A stretch of DNA of 14,780 bases from Verrucomicrobiota bacterium (GTDB taxonomy: Bacteria > Verrucomicrobiota > Verrucomicrobiia > Opitutales > Seribacteraceae): positions 1-14,780 of the forward strand of contig JACNJI010000254.1 in assembly GCA_014382645.1 (NCBI GenBank), given 5' to 3'. The notes beneath the pieces were generated by a model. The model was not told where the DNA came from. It was given only the letters and a program-made list of their open reading frames with translations, and made no database searches. Shown here piece by piece: positions 7,085 to 14,780 of this stretch (position 1 is its first letter; each line of letters starts with the position of its first letter). The translations under genes were made by a program, and so were the position numbers.

Positions 7085-8385
7085 AAAGCTCAGCGAAAAT
7101 TCTTCTCGTTCTTCTGTTCGGCGTTCATTTGGCAAAGGTGAGTTGGGGAGAACCCGTTATATATCGGGCCAAGAAAGTCCACGCTACCCCTTTTCTAACT
7201 TATGAACCCGGCGAAATACTCGTTGAGAACGGCAAGATTAAAGCAATCGGGAAATCCGTAAAAAAACCTGCAAAATGCAAGACAATCGAATGGCGGGAGC
7301 TTGAAATATACCCGGGTTTGATCAGCCCGGGATCCTCTCTTGGACTAGCCGAAATCAATGCCTTGCGACCGACCCGTGACGAGAGAGAAGTCGGCTCGCA
7401 TACTCCCGAGATTGAGGCTTGGGTGGCAATCAACCCTGATTCCGAGCTAATTCCAGTTGCTCGTGCAAACGGAATCGCTCATGCCCTAGTCGTTCCGATG
7501 GGAGGAACCATCTCCGGCACCTCCGGATTAATCGCTCTGGACGGATGGGGAGTCGAAGAAATGGCCGTAAAGAAAAAGGTCGCCCTTCATCTATGGTGGC
7601 CGGGGCATGGCATTTCTCTCCCAAATCCGACTGGGAACTCGAAAACAAAGTCCATCGACGATCAAGCCAAGGAGCGCAAAAGTCGTATTCGTGAGATCGA
7701 TGAATTCTTTGACCAAGCGGAAGCCTACCGCAACGCTCGGGAAGCAAAGGTAGCGAACTTTTCAAAAATCCCCGGATGGGAGGCCATGCTCCCGGTTCTT
7801 AGCCGGAAACTGCCCTTGATGATCCATGCCGACGATGTTCGACAAATCAAAGCTGCCGTTGAATGGGCGATCAAGAGAGATTATCGCTACGTTCTTTCCG
7901 GTGGTCGAGATGCTTGGAAACTGGCCGACTGGTTGGCCGAGAAAAAGACTGCTGTTGTCTACCGCCATATCTTTAGTGCCCCCTCCCAAAGGAACCAACC
8001 CCATGACCGACAATATCGGGCTCCCGCCATTTTGGCTAAAGCCGGCGTCCCCCTTTCGATCGGGCTTCCGTTAGGAGCTTGGTCGGCAGCCAACCAGCGC
8101 AACTTGCCGTATCACGTCGCTCAAGCGATAACATACGGACTTCCCAGAGAAAAAGCACTGGCATCCATTACGCTCGAACCCGCAAAACTAATGGGAGTCG
8201 ACAATCGCCTCGGCTCATTGGAAATCGGAAAGGACGCGACTTTCCTTTCCTGTTCGGGCGATTTGTTCGACCTTAGAGCCTCCGTCAAGCACTTGATTCT
8301 TTCCGGACGAGAAGTGAACATGGGAAGCCGGCACACTCGGCTTTACGAACGATATGACAATCGTCCCGTTCCCAAATTGAAGTAA
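7081..8385 (+). CDS. exported amidohydrolase-like protein lacking the HxH metal motif
   Basis: A 434-residue protein from ATG 7081 to TAA 8383-8385. The start is set by the Shine-Dalgarno, the ATGA overlap and the signal peptide that follows at once (MKSSAKILLVLLFGVHLAKV, cut near SWG). The usual order is present: N-terminal beta-sandwich (GEILVENGKIKAIGK), first barrel strand YPGLISPGSSLGLAEINAL where active enzymes have HxH, then PMGGTISGTSGLIALDGW, LMIHADDVRQIKAAVEWA, VLSGGRDAWKLADWL, and the closing EPAKLMGVDNRLGSLEIGKD. It belongs to the amidohydrolase branch whose members often read PGLIDANTSLGL at that position, and resembles module 1 of the upstream protein more than module 2. With only one barrel His clearly placed, it is probably a non-catalytic partner or binds its ligand differently. 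Coupling to the upstream gene suggests the two products act together in the periplasm. Confidence 0.87.
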   Translation: MKSSAKILLVLLFGVHLAKVSWGEPVIYRAKKVHATPFLTYEPGEILVENGKIKAIGKSVKKPAKCKTIEWRELEIYPGLISPGSSLGLAEINALRPTRDEREVGSHTPEIEAWVAINPDSELIPVARANGIAHALVVPMGGTISGTSGLIALDGWGVEEMAVKKKVALHLWWPGHGISLPNPTGNSKTKSIDDQAKERKSRIREIDEFFDQAEAYRNAREAKVANFSKIPGWEAMLPVLSRKLPLMIHADDVRQIKAAVEWAIKRDYRYVLSGGRDAWKLADWLAEKKTAVVYRHIFSAPSQRNQPHDRQYRAPAILAKAGVPLSIGLPLGAWSAANQRNLPYHVAQAITYGLPREKALASITLEPAKLMGVDNRLGSLEIGKDATFLSCSGDLFDLRASVKHLILSGREVNMGSRHTRLYERYDNRPVPKLK

Positions 8386-8401
8386 TTGCCATCGAGGCAA
8401 T
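8385..8401. terminator. small hairpin between convergent genes
   Basis: ATTGCC (8385-8390) and GGCAAT (8396-8401) form a 6-bp stem with loop ATCGA, starting at the last base of the plus-strand stop codon. It sits in the 66-base gap between convergent genes, where a two-way terminator is expected. It has no U-tract on either strand, so it would be weak or factor-dependent. Confidence 0.3.
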
Positions 8402-8451
8402 CCCAAAGCCTAAAGGACACTGGAAGAGTTACCGGTTCGTAAGCAATAAGC

Positions 8452-10983
8452 TCATTCGGCGAATCCTGGAATTTGACCAATCGTCACCCAGTTCTTCCCG
8501 TCAAAGCAGGCTTGGTCGTTCTCCGAAAGCTCGCCGGTCCCAACGGATTCTCTCAATTGATCGACGGTGTACGGACCCATTTGTTGTTCGTTCTTGTAGA
8601 CAAAAACTCCAGGCAACGATGAATCCGTCTCGATTACAGGTTCCTCGGTTGCAACAGCGGTCTCTGCGGCTTTGTCTTCTTGGTGAACATCCTCGTCGAA
8701 AGTCAAGGAGGGAACTTCCCTAACCTCCATTGAAAACCTAAGAAATTCGGCATCCTGAAACTTGAAAAGCTTGGCGAGAAACACCTCGGGAATTCTTTTC
8801 TTGGCTTCGTGGTAACGCTCGATGCCGTCGTTGTAGCCTTTCCGCATTAGAGCCACCTCGTTTTCCATTCGAGTCAGGCGTAGCATGAAGTCATCCATGA
8901 CGGTGTCGCCCTTGAGGTCGGGCGAATCTTCGCGAAGTGCAATCAGTCGGTTCGTTAAGACCGTCTCCTGCCGCATCACCGAATCCACTTCAGTCGGGGA
9001 ATAGGAGGTTTTCCCGACCACGGCAGTTCTTAGCCCCGCAACAGCCTCCAAGACGGACTCTTCGTGGGACAAGTAGCCCTTTACGATATTTTCCATGCTT
9101 GGGATCAGGTCCGCTCTTTTTTTCAAGGAGACCTCGATATTTGCCCAAGCTCGATTCACGCGATTCCTCAAAAAAACAAGGTCGTTGAACATGAGAACCA
9201 ACATGCTAAACCCCAGGAACATGGGCGACACCAAGGCCGAAAGGAGAAAATCCGTGGCCGCAAACGAACCAAGCGCCCCAAAGAGGATGAGACCGAGGAA
9301 AACCGTTCCGTTCTGGGCAAAACCAATGCCAAGCAAACCCTTGCGCCCCTGACGCAACATGACTTCCGTCTCCGTCTCGTCGGAAACAAGGAAAGGGAAA
9401 CCGCCATTGTCCCCGTCGGAAATAACCAGATGGTCACCCGTGTCCTTATCCACCACGGCAGAGCCCAGAACGTAGACCTCGGTCGCAGGAGCAATGTGCC
9501 ATTCGTAATGCGTCTGTCGACCAATCCTCTTCTTGACCTTGAAATCGGCAGTAAATTCCGCACCCTCAGGCTCGATTGGAATTACGCCTTCGGAATCCCT
9601 GCATTGGAAAGGCACATAATGTTTCTCATCCTTAATGACGACAGTTCTAGTTTTCTTTCCGGAACGCCGACGCTCGGTGATTTTGTATCTGTAATAAACA
9701 CATTTTGCATCGCTTATGGGGCCCTTGAGGAAGCGATTGGGATCACACTCGACAATCCCCTTGATTTCGGCAGGTCCGTAAGCCAGCCCTGCGGATGGCG
9801 AAGTAGGTATATTCTCAACGTATCGCTTGGTCTTAATTCTCCGAAAACCGAAAAAGGAACCCAATCCCATCATTAGCAAAGCGGCAGCTGCACACAACAG
9901 AGAGATCCAGCCCTTCATTGGCGTCTTTGCAATGACTGCTTCCCCTGACATCGTATCCCCATCCGCGAGAAGGGAAGGCCTCGGTTTAATTCCCCACAAA
10001 GGGGCCAGCAAACGCTCGGGAAATCGATCTCTAATCGCATTGGTTCTTTCGACAGATGCAACGAAATCTTCGCGAATGCCCAAGATGCGGGAACGATCCC
10101 TTTCATTAAGGGAAACGAGATTAGAGGGGAGGGTCTTCCAGTCGACTCTAACGTCGACTAATTCCGTGACTTCGGACAAAGCCGATTTCTCCAAACGAGT
10201 AAGACGAGCATATCCGTCCTTCAAATCGACTTTCATCATCGATAACCCCGAATAAATCATGGCAACCGAGATCAAAGCGGAAACAATGGATAGAAAGACC
10301 AACACTCGATGAATTCGGAAAGCAAAGCATAGCAACAAACAACCGAAGCAAAGAAGGGCTACGCTAGCTGTGCTGGACAAGACACCCTTGGTTCCCAACC
10401 CCGAACGGTTTTCCAAGGCATCGTCGTTTGACAGAACAGGGGTATACGAACCGGGTTGATCAAAGCGAAGGGAAAAACCGTCATTGGATTTTACTACCAT
10501 CGCGAAAGCAAACACCTCTTCTCCCTCCTCAATGCGCCATTCGGTATAACGAAACCTACCCTTCTCTTTTTGATAGTCCTCGTCCAAATCAGGGCTTACC
10601 CCACCTTTCTTTAGCTCAACCAATATCTTGCCCGTATCTTCAGACAGGAAGAAATTCGTTGATTCGGATCCTCGCTCAACCGTCACCCAACGCGTATCGC
10701 CATCCGAATCCTTCTCTTCACGCTCCTTGTGGAAACGGTGATAAAGACAAGGGGTCTGGGTGTATCTTGATACTAATGTTTTTTTTCCTTTGCTGGCTTT
10801 ACCTTGAATGCTCACCTCGCCCGGAATCACGTGATGAACGGAAACTTGGGGCACTCGTTCCATTTGCCTCATATCTCGAATGATATCAAACCCGTAGGAC
10901 TGAACCCAGAAACCGATCCAGATGAACAACAACCCAAAGGTAAACCAGGCAACGTACTGAAGGGCTTTCTTGAATTTCTTCAT
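8452..10983 (-). CDS. membrane protein with two GIDE-like domains, a LemA domain and a C-terminal GYF_2 domain
   Basis: An 843-residue protein (ATG 10981-10983, TGA 8452-8454). Predicted membrane segments: ~10-27, ~204-222, ~226-246, ~359-379, ~555-576 and ~578-598. The first GIDE-like domain (~52-195) has TQTPCLYHRFHKE, FFLSEDTGKILVEL and YTEWRIEEGEEVF. The second (~402-548) has AKCVYYRYKITER, VPFQCRDSEGVIPIEPEGAE and YEWHIAPATEVYVLGSA. Residues 600-760 match LemA (NRVNRAWANIEVSLKKRADL, then IPSMENIVKGYLSHEESVLE). After an acidic linker, residues 793-843 match GYF_2 (VYKNEQQMGPYTVDQLRE, ending GKNWVTIGQIPGF). GIDE is the membrane-flanked sensor region of the mitochondrial ubiquitin ligase MUL1; bacterial members lack the RING, as here. 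GYF-type domains bind Pro-rich or hydrophobic peptides. I infer a membrane-bound scaffold or stress sensor with no enzyme of its own. No Shine-Dalgarno is seen; the gene follows an intrinsic terminator, so it has its own promoter. Confidence 0.88.
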   Translation of the reverse strand: MKKFKKALQYVAWFTFGLLFIWIGFWVQSYGFDIIRDMRQMERVPQVSVHHVIPGEVSIQGKASKGKKTLVSRYTQTPCLYHRFHKEREEKDSDGDTRWVTVERGSESTNFFLSEDTGKILVELKKGGVSPDLDEDYQKEKGRFRYTEWRIEEGEEVFAFAMVVKSNDGFSLRFDQPGSYTPVLSNDDALENRSGLGTKGVLSSTASVALLCFGCLLLCFAFRIHRVLVFLSIVSALISVAMIYSGLSMMKVDLKDGYARLTRLEKSALSEVTELVDVRVDWKTLPSNLVSLNERDRSRILGIREDFVASVERTNAIRDRFPERLLAPLWGIKPRPSLLADGDTMSGEAVIAKTPMKGWISLLCAAAALLMMGLGSFFGFRRIKTKRYVENIPTSPSAGLAYGPAEIKGIVECDPNRFLKGPISDAKCVYYRYKITERRRSGKKTRTVVIKDEKHYVPFQCRDSEGVIPIEPEGAEFTADFKVKKRIGRQTHYEWHIAPATEVYVLGSAVVDKDTGDHLVISDGDNGGFPFLVSDETETEVMLRQGRKGLLGIGFAQNGTVFLGLILFGALGSFAATDFLLSALVSPMFLGFSMLVLMFNDLVFLRNRVNRAWANIEVSLKKRADLIPSMENIVKGYLSHEESVLEAVAGLRTAVVGKTSYSPTEVDSVMRQETVLTNRLIALREDSPDLKGDTVMDDFMLRLTRMENEVALMRKGYNDGIERYHEAKKRIPEVFLAKLFKFQDAEFLRFSMEVREVPSLTFDEDVHQEDKAAETAVATEEPVIETDSSLPGVFVYKNEQQMGPYTVDQLRESVGTGELSENDQACFDGKNWVTIGQIPGFAE

Positions 10984-11023
10984 CCGAAAATCGAGTTAAC
11001 GTTCCGAGGAACAAAAAGAAAAC
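10984..11023 (-). promoter_or_regulatory. leader of the GIDE/LemA gene with a 12-bp interrupted palindrome
   Basis: The short stretch between the terminator and the ATG holds GTTCCGAGGAAC (11001-11012), a perfect inverted repeat of GTTCC/GGAAC around two bases. It could be an operator or a small hairpin in the leader. No clear -10/-35 pair lies this close to the start. Confidence 0.25.
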
Positions 11024-11059
11024 AAAAAAGGGTGCGCGACCTGCCCGGATCGCACACCC
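11024..11059 (-). terminator. intrinsic terminator of the sulfatase operon
   Basis: Read on the minus strand: GGGTGTGCGA, a 10-base loop, then TCGCGCACCC and TTTTTT, continuing as GTTTTCTTTTT. The arms are 11050-11059 and 11030-11039, forming a 10-bp GC-rich stem with one G-U pair. That pair is a C/A mismatch on the plus strand, so the hairpin works best in the minus direction. It separates the sulfatase unit from the GIDE/LemA gene. Confidence 0.85.
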
Positions 11060-11312
11060 GTTATAAAATTACCCTTTAAAAGATGAGAAATTGCCCAAAG
11101 CTCACCAGGTAACAATATCTAATAAATTCAAACTCATATATTGGGACAAATTATTGCCAAAAACATCAAATAATTGTAAGAAACTGGTAGTTCATCTCAT
11201 AGCGGCAGATTGTGCATTCAAGCACACAAGTTCGAAATACTGCTGCCATCAGAACACATCGACGCAAAGGTATTCTCACGATGCGAACTCAATCAAACCG
11301 GACGGCGACTGA
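11060..11312 (-). other. gene-free AT-rich 3' region between the 671-residue protein gene and its terminator
   Basis: About 250 bases between the TAG at 11313 and the terminator. I see no convincing gene. A plus-strand frame starting with TTG at 11091 is antisense-like, AT-rich in composition and without a ribosome site. One possible RNA structure exists: outer arms GGCAG (11204-11208) and CTGCC (11243-11247), with an inner TTGTG/CACAA hairpin extended by two wobble pairs on the minus strand. The region could also carry the promoter of the GIDE/LemA gene, but no box stands out. Confidence 0.4.
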
Positions 11313-13328
11313 CTACCGAGGTTCCTGCGCCAGAATAACACGATCGCCCTTACTTTTTCGAACAAGGTAGCGCACCTCAGTGGTTTCGGCAGGAGATCCA
11401 TCGTTGTTTTTGGCAACGACAAGAAGACCGTTAGCCGTAAACTCTTGCTCATCGACCTTTCCTTTACGATATCGTGTCCACCCAAGGAGTGAACCGTTGT
11501 CTTCGTAACGGTATTTATCCTGCCATTCTCGCGAAGTATCGATAAGAGGGTCCACATAGTTGCCCAAGGAGTAGTCAATCGACAGGATACGATCGCGATC
11601 ATCATAGACACGTTTCTGGTTGTCGGGGAAATAAACCGAAAAGAAGGCAGGTGCAGACCAATGATCGGCGTTGCCGGCGAAAAGGCCGATGTCCACACGA
11701 TTGGACTCCATAGCCGAACCGGGAAGAACGGGTCTACGCTCATGCCAAGGGATAGTGATCTCCACCACGCTTCCGTTCGCATCTTGCTTTTCGATCGTAA
11801 TACGTTCGGCATCGCCCCGCAGCACCTTCCATCGATAAGACAGAGGTCTGCCGGAAAGGTCTCGAGAGGAACGGGCGTCCAAAGTAAAGCGTAGAGAGCT
11901 TGCAGATGACTTGTAGACCCGAGCTGCAGCGCATGGCGTATCGAACAAGCGCTGATGCGGACGGAAGTCAAAAAAGTCTTGCCCCGCGACGGGTGCGTCT
12001 TCCTTCGTCACTTTGAATTGAGCCAACGGAGGCACGGAATCCGGCCGCAATTCGTGGGAGCGACGAACCATGGTTTCGACATCAAGAAGGGAACCGTCAA
12101 ATACAGTGGGGTGTGCTTTCCCCGTGAAATAGTCTTCGTCGCTTTCGACGTTGCGGTTGCTCCGACGAAAGACCTGTTGAAGGGTCGGCATAAGAAGCGG
12201 GGAACGGACCAGAACCTGTTTCGTTTCAGGTCGAATGGCCGCCAACATGGCGGCGAAAGCGTTCATAAATGCACGATCGGATCCGGATGACCCTTGACTT
12301 ACCACGATGTACGGCACGTTTGCGGGAAAGACGTCCCCGTGTCCACCACCGTTTTCCCCATTGCGACCTGCATCATGGTCCTTGTGCTCGGGATAAAAGT
12401 AGAGATGGTTCCGCAGGTAATGAAGGGCCAGACGAGTGGCTCCATTTGGTTGCGTAAGGGCAAAGCGCGCTTGGCTACGCCAATTCCGACCGCCGGTTAT
12501 GGCAGTCGAGGAATTGCCCAATGTTACCCCACTGAAGAGAAAATGCCGCTGAAGTCCATTGTGCAAACCCCGTGCACGAAGAGCTTCTCCGTATTCAATC
12601 CGGGTGAGTTGTGGAAATCCCCGAAAATTCATATTGGAGTGATCGCCGTCATGGTTGTCATAGAAATCTCCCCGATTCCCGGCAGCAGTCCCTTCCTCGA
12701 ACCACTTTCGCAAAAGGTCGCCCACCTTGCCTTGTCCCTTGGCGATCGGTCGCTCTTCCTGTGACCGACCGACCAAACCCAAGAACAATCCGACCTTTGG
12801 ATCGTAACCCAAGTTGAGCTCATTCAAGACAACTTCTCCATCCTTCTCCGCGGCAGGGATCGGCTTGGGGAACTTCGGCCAAATAGATCCCTCAAAAGGC
12901 TCGGCAGCTGCCTTTAGGACACCGGCAAATCTTTTGTCCTTTCGCAAGTTCACTAAGTCGGGATCATTCTCAAGGTGAGCAATGTTGCGAAAACCTAGCT
13001 CCACCGCCAATTCGAGGGATTCGAAGGCCTCGTCGGTTCGGTCACGCAGCGCCAATAGACAGGCAAGGTTGTAGCGTGTAGCCGGTGACCTCGGGTTGTG
13101 CCTCGTCATCAACCGAAGCAAGGATTCCGCCTTGTCGAATTCCTTGGCTCGCATCAAATGCACAACTTGAGCTTGGCCGGCTACCTGGCTTGCCTGTAAC
13201 TTCGGGAGGTCGAGAATACTTGATTTTCGGGGTTCGTCGGCGGCGAAAGACCAAGTCGGAAGGATAACCGGAACGAAAAGGAAGCAAGCCCGGGAAAAGC
13301 CGAAAACGACTGAACCCAAGGGGCTCAC
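11313..13328 (-). CDS. exported TPR-containing protein of unknown function, coupled to sulfatase
   Basis: A 671-residue protein with a GTG start (13326-13328) that overlaps the sulfatase TGA by four bases. The signal peptide that follows directly (SPLGSVVFGFSRACFLFVPV, cut near WSFA) supports this start. Residues ~50-140 are TPR-like (KEFDKAESLLRLMTRHNPRS, then YNLACLLALRDRTDEAFESL). The middle (~165-420) is rich in His, Asp and Gly (FYDNHDGDHSNMNFRGFPQL; GRNGENGGGHGDVFP) and matches no domain I can name. Residues ~475-570 are PKD/Ig-like (FTLDARSSRDLSGRPLSYRW, VLRGDAERI). The C terminus has DKYRYEDNGSLLGWTRYR and EFTANGLLVV, a segment I recall from planctomycete and verrucomicrobial secreted proteins. 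Its partner suggests a role in polysaccharide or glycoprotein handling outside the cytoplasm, perhaps substrate binding. No catalytic motif is recognised. The gene is certain, the function open. Confidence 0.83.
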   Translation of the reverse strand: MSPLGSVVFGFSRACFLFVPVILPTWSFAADEPRKSSILDLPKLQASQVAGQAQVVHLMRAKEFDKAESLLRLMTRHNPRSPATRYNLACLLALRDRTDEAFESLELAVELGFRNIAHLENDPDLVNLRKDKRFAGVLKAAAEPFEGSIWPKFPKPIPAAEKDGEVVLNELNLGYDPKVGLFLGLVGRSQEERPIAKGQGKVGDLLRKWFEEGTAAGNRGDFYDNHDGDHSNMNFRGFPQLTRIEYGEALRARGLHNGLQRHFLFSGVTLGNSSTAITGGRNWRSQARFALTQPNGATRLALHYLRNHLYFYPEHKDHDAGRNGENGGGHGDVFPANVPYIVVSQGSSGSDRAFMNAFAAMLAAIRPETKQVLVRSPLLMPTLQQVFRRSNRNVESDEDYFTGKAHPTVFDGSLLDVETMVRRSHELRPDSVPPLAQFKVTKEDAPVAGQDFFDFRPHQRLFDTPCAAARVYKSSASSLRFTLDARSSRDLSGRPLSYRWKVLRGDAERITIEKQDANGSVVEITIPWHERRPVLPGSAMESNRVDIGLFAGNADHWSAPAFFSVYFPDNQKRVYDDRDRILSIDYSLGNYVDPLIDTSREWQDKYRYEDNGSLLGWTRYRKGKVDEQEFTANGLLVVAKNNDGSPAETTEVRYLVRKSKGDRVILAQEPR

Positions 13329-14780
13329 AGCTTCTCTTTGCCCGAAAGGTAACCCATGCGGCGAGAACTTTCGCCGGCCTTTGTCTTGAGCTGTATTTGG
13401 GAGAGGTCGAAGGCGTAACCCCTGTAGTCTCGTAGATAAACCACCGTATTGAAAGTCAACAAGACTTCTTGGGGAGAAACGCTTTCGTTGAGAACGCCCA
13501 CAAGCGTTGGCATAGGGTCGATAGATTTAATGCTCCCGAGAAACTCAGCGGCTCGGACACGAACCATGAGGTTGTCGTCGGAGAGAAGTTTCTTGGCATC
13601 CGCGAGCAGAGGCTTGGCCACATCACCAAAAGCGGCAGCAGTGATGCAAGCCCAGTAGCGTACCCATGGGTTTTTCGCCTGCATGGCCTTGGCAAGCGAT
13701 TGACGAGCGTTGGCGAAGGGAATGAGAGCGAGGTCGGCGATATCCACGAGACGATTGATTTCCTTGGCATGTAGGGTGCCGTAGGCCACACCATCAGCAA
13801 GAGCCTTGGCGACCATGTGGCTCTCAGGGTAGAAACTGAGATCGTGAATACCCTTAACCTTTTCAGTCATCCGATCACGCATCTCCTTCAAGACTGTTTG
13901 GTTGTCGGGATTCTTCGCAACATCGTTCACCTCGTGAGGATCTTTGGAAAGGTCAAAAAGTTGTTCGGCGGGACGGGCCTCGAAAAACTGGCTTTGGGCA
14001 GCATTCAGCTTGCCCGCCTTATGGAGGTTTCTCCATTCGGTAAAGGCTAGCATTCGGTAGCGATAGTTATTTTGAAGACCGTCGGGATAAAAACCTTGAT
14101 AATTGCGAATGTACTTCCAGTTCCCTTTGCGTAAAGTACGGACGAAGTCGTACTTCTCATCGAAGCGGTCGGCATAGCCGAAAGCCTCGTCGCGAGAGGC
14201 CAGTTCCTTCGCAGAAGTTCCTTTGCCGAAGAAGGCCTTCCCGTCCATCTGCTCGGGAACCGTCAAACCGGCGAGGTTGAGAACGGTCGGGCCGAAATCA
14301 ATGAAACTGACAAATCCATTGGTGCGAGTTCCTCGCGAATGATCCGCCAAATGCTTGAAATTTTCGGGGATGCGAACCACGAGCGGAACATGCAGTCCAC
14401 TCTCATAGGCATAGCCTTTCCCGCGAGGAAGAACTCCACCGTGATCGCCAAAGTAAAAAATAAAGGTATTCTCCAGCAACCCGTCTTCTTTTAGGTTCTC
14501 CACCACCCGCCCCATCTGCTCGTCAACTAGAGTCATACGGTCGAAGTAGCGGGCGTGGGTATAGCGGAAGGTCGGGGTGTCGGGGTGATAGGGATGGAGG
14601 GCAACCTTGTTCACGGGCGTCTTCGTCTTTTCGGTCTGCATGAGCTTTGCGGGAAAATGGAGGGAGCTTTCATGACAAACGCCAAAAGACTGCATATAAA
14701 AGAAAGGGGTCTCCTCGCCAGGACGCCTACTCCACGCGGACTTTCTTGATGACTCACTACTACTACTACTACTCCTACAC
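13325..14780 (-). CDS. sulfatase with C-terminal HEAT-like repeats, partial (N terminus beyond right edge)
   Basis: The frame is open from the right edge to TGA 13325-13327, about 485 residues. The first internal Met (14695) is not the start: TPFFYMQSFGVCHESSLHFP is the middle of the sulfatase fold. The visible half of the active site includes the His of CHESS (14673-14675) and the metal-binding Asp-His of FGDHGGVLPRGKGYAYESGL, followed by HVPLVVRIP and RKGNWKYIRNYQGFYP, the usual C-terminal order of S1 arylsulfatases. The formylglycine site (C/S-x-P-x-R) would lie off the window, so activity cannot be judged. After the DPHEVNDVAKNP segment the tail carries HEAT-like helical repeats (WVRYWACITAAAFGDVAKPL; VRVRAAEFLGSI), a fusion seen in PVC-group sulfatases. 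It probably removes sulfate from polysaccharide or glycan substrates in the periplasm or outside the cell. It is first in the pair with the TPR protein. Confidence 0.9.
   Translation of the reverse strand, partial: CRSSSSSSESSRKSAWSRRPGEETPFFYMQSFGVCHESSLHFPAKLMQTEKTKTPVNKVALHPYHPDTPTFRYTHARYFDRMTLVDEQMGRVVENLKEDGLLENTFIFYFGDHGGVLPRGKGYAYESGLHVPLVVRIPENFKHLADHSRGTRTNGFVSFIDFGPTVLNLAGLTVPEQMDGKAFFGKGTSAKELASRDEAFGYADRFDEKYDFVRTLRKGNWKYIRNYQGFYPDGLQNNYRYRMLAFTEWRNLHKAGKLNAAQSQFFEARPAEQLFDLSKDPHEVNDVAKNPDNQTVLKEMRDRMTEKVKGIHDLSFYPESHMVAKALADGVAYGTLHAKEINRLVDIADLALIPFANARQSLAKAMQAKNPWVRYWACITAAAFGDVAKPLLADAKKLLSDDNLMVRVRAAEFLGSIKSIDPMPTLVGVLNESVSPQEVLLTFNTVVYLRDYRGYAFDLSQIQLKTKAGESSRRMGYLSGKEKL
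14756..14773. repeat. (ACT)6 trinucleotide repeat
   Basis: Six perfect ACT units near the right edge, read as AGT on the minus strand and giving six Ser residues in the sulfatase frame, followed by ESSRKSAWSRRPGEE. The frame stays open through it. It may be a real Ser tract or an end-of-contig artefact. Confidence 0.7.

Noticed and set aside
9064..9876. 270-codon plus-strand open frame
   Set aside because: Antisense to the GIDE-2/LemA coding region, which has strong family motifs; the product is charged and unrecognisable.
8452..10983. Functional ubiquitin-ligase call based on the GIDE domains
   Set aside because: No RING-type Cys/His cluster is present, and no ubiquitin-like, E1 or E2 gene is nearby.
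11091..11312. 73-codon plus-strand frame in the intergenic gap
   Set aside because: TTG start, no ribosome site, AT-rich composition and no recognisable family; treated as non-coding.
11276..11971. 231-codon minus-strand open frame in another frame
   Set aside because: Shadow of the 671-residue protein gene, which keeps PKD-like and WTRYR motifs in its own frame through this stretch.
13325..14695. Complete 456-residue sulfatase starting at Met 14695
   Set aside because: The Met lies inside the conserved PFFYMQ segment in the middle of the fold, and the frame is open upstream to the window edge, so the gene is truncated by the window.
14756..14773. Tandem ACT units as a CRISPR or phase-variation repeat
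   Set aside because: Only six trinucleotide units inside a coding frame; length change by whole units would not alter the frame, and the position at the edge makes an artefact possible.

Overview
This 14.8 kb fragment has a mid-range GC content. It looks like a chromosomal piece of a PVC-group bacterium (Verrucomicrobiota, Planctomycetota or Lentisphaerota). That assignment is inferred from gene content: a large MG2-type alpha-2-macroglobulin-like protein with the EYKRP motif, a sulfatase with a HEAT-like tail, a very large two-module amidohydrolase, and a LemA/GIDE membrane protein. Most gene starts also lack a Shine-Dalgarno sequence. There is no rRNA or tRNA gene, CRISPR array, transposase or phage gene, so no phylogenetic marker fixes the lineage.

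Layout. Positions 1-3169 (minus) hold the N-terminal ~1,050 codons of an exported alpha-2-macroglobulin-family protein that runs off the left edge; its outermost ~145 bases look frame-damaged. Positions 3295-4077 (minus) encode a small exported protein carrying an isolated secretin-type beta-domain signature. Divergently from it, 4214-8385 (plus) is a two-gene operon: a 956-residue exported protein made of two amidohydrolase modules (the first without metal ligands, the second with a full set), then a 434-residue exported amidohydrolase-like protein also without the HxH motif. The two are joined by an ATGA overlap with the only strong Shine-Dalgarno in the window. Facing them, 10983-8452 (minus) encodes an 843-residue membrane protein with the order TM - GIDE-like - TM - GIDE-like - TM - LemA - GYF_2. 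A 329-base gap follows, with a clear minus-strand intrinsic terminator at 11024-11059. Positions 14780-11313 (minus) are a translationally coupled pair: a sulfatase missing its N terminus, then a 671-residue exported protein with TPR-like repeats and PKD-like beta segments.

How the genes may work together. Every protein whose N terminus is visible is exported or membrane-bound, so this is an envelope/periplasm neighbourhood. The sulfatase operon fits sulfated-polysaccharide breakdown. The amidohydrolase operon fits periplasmic hydrolysis of a cyclic amide or peptide-like substrate, with two inactive-looking modules beside one active one. The alpha-2-macroglobulin protein would serve envelope defence or protease trapping. 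No sequence evidence ties the four transcription units into one pathway. The most unusual items are the double-GIDE/LemA/GYF_2 fusion, the active/inactive amidohydrolase set and the orphan secretin-like domain.
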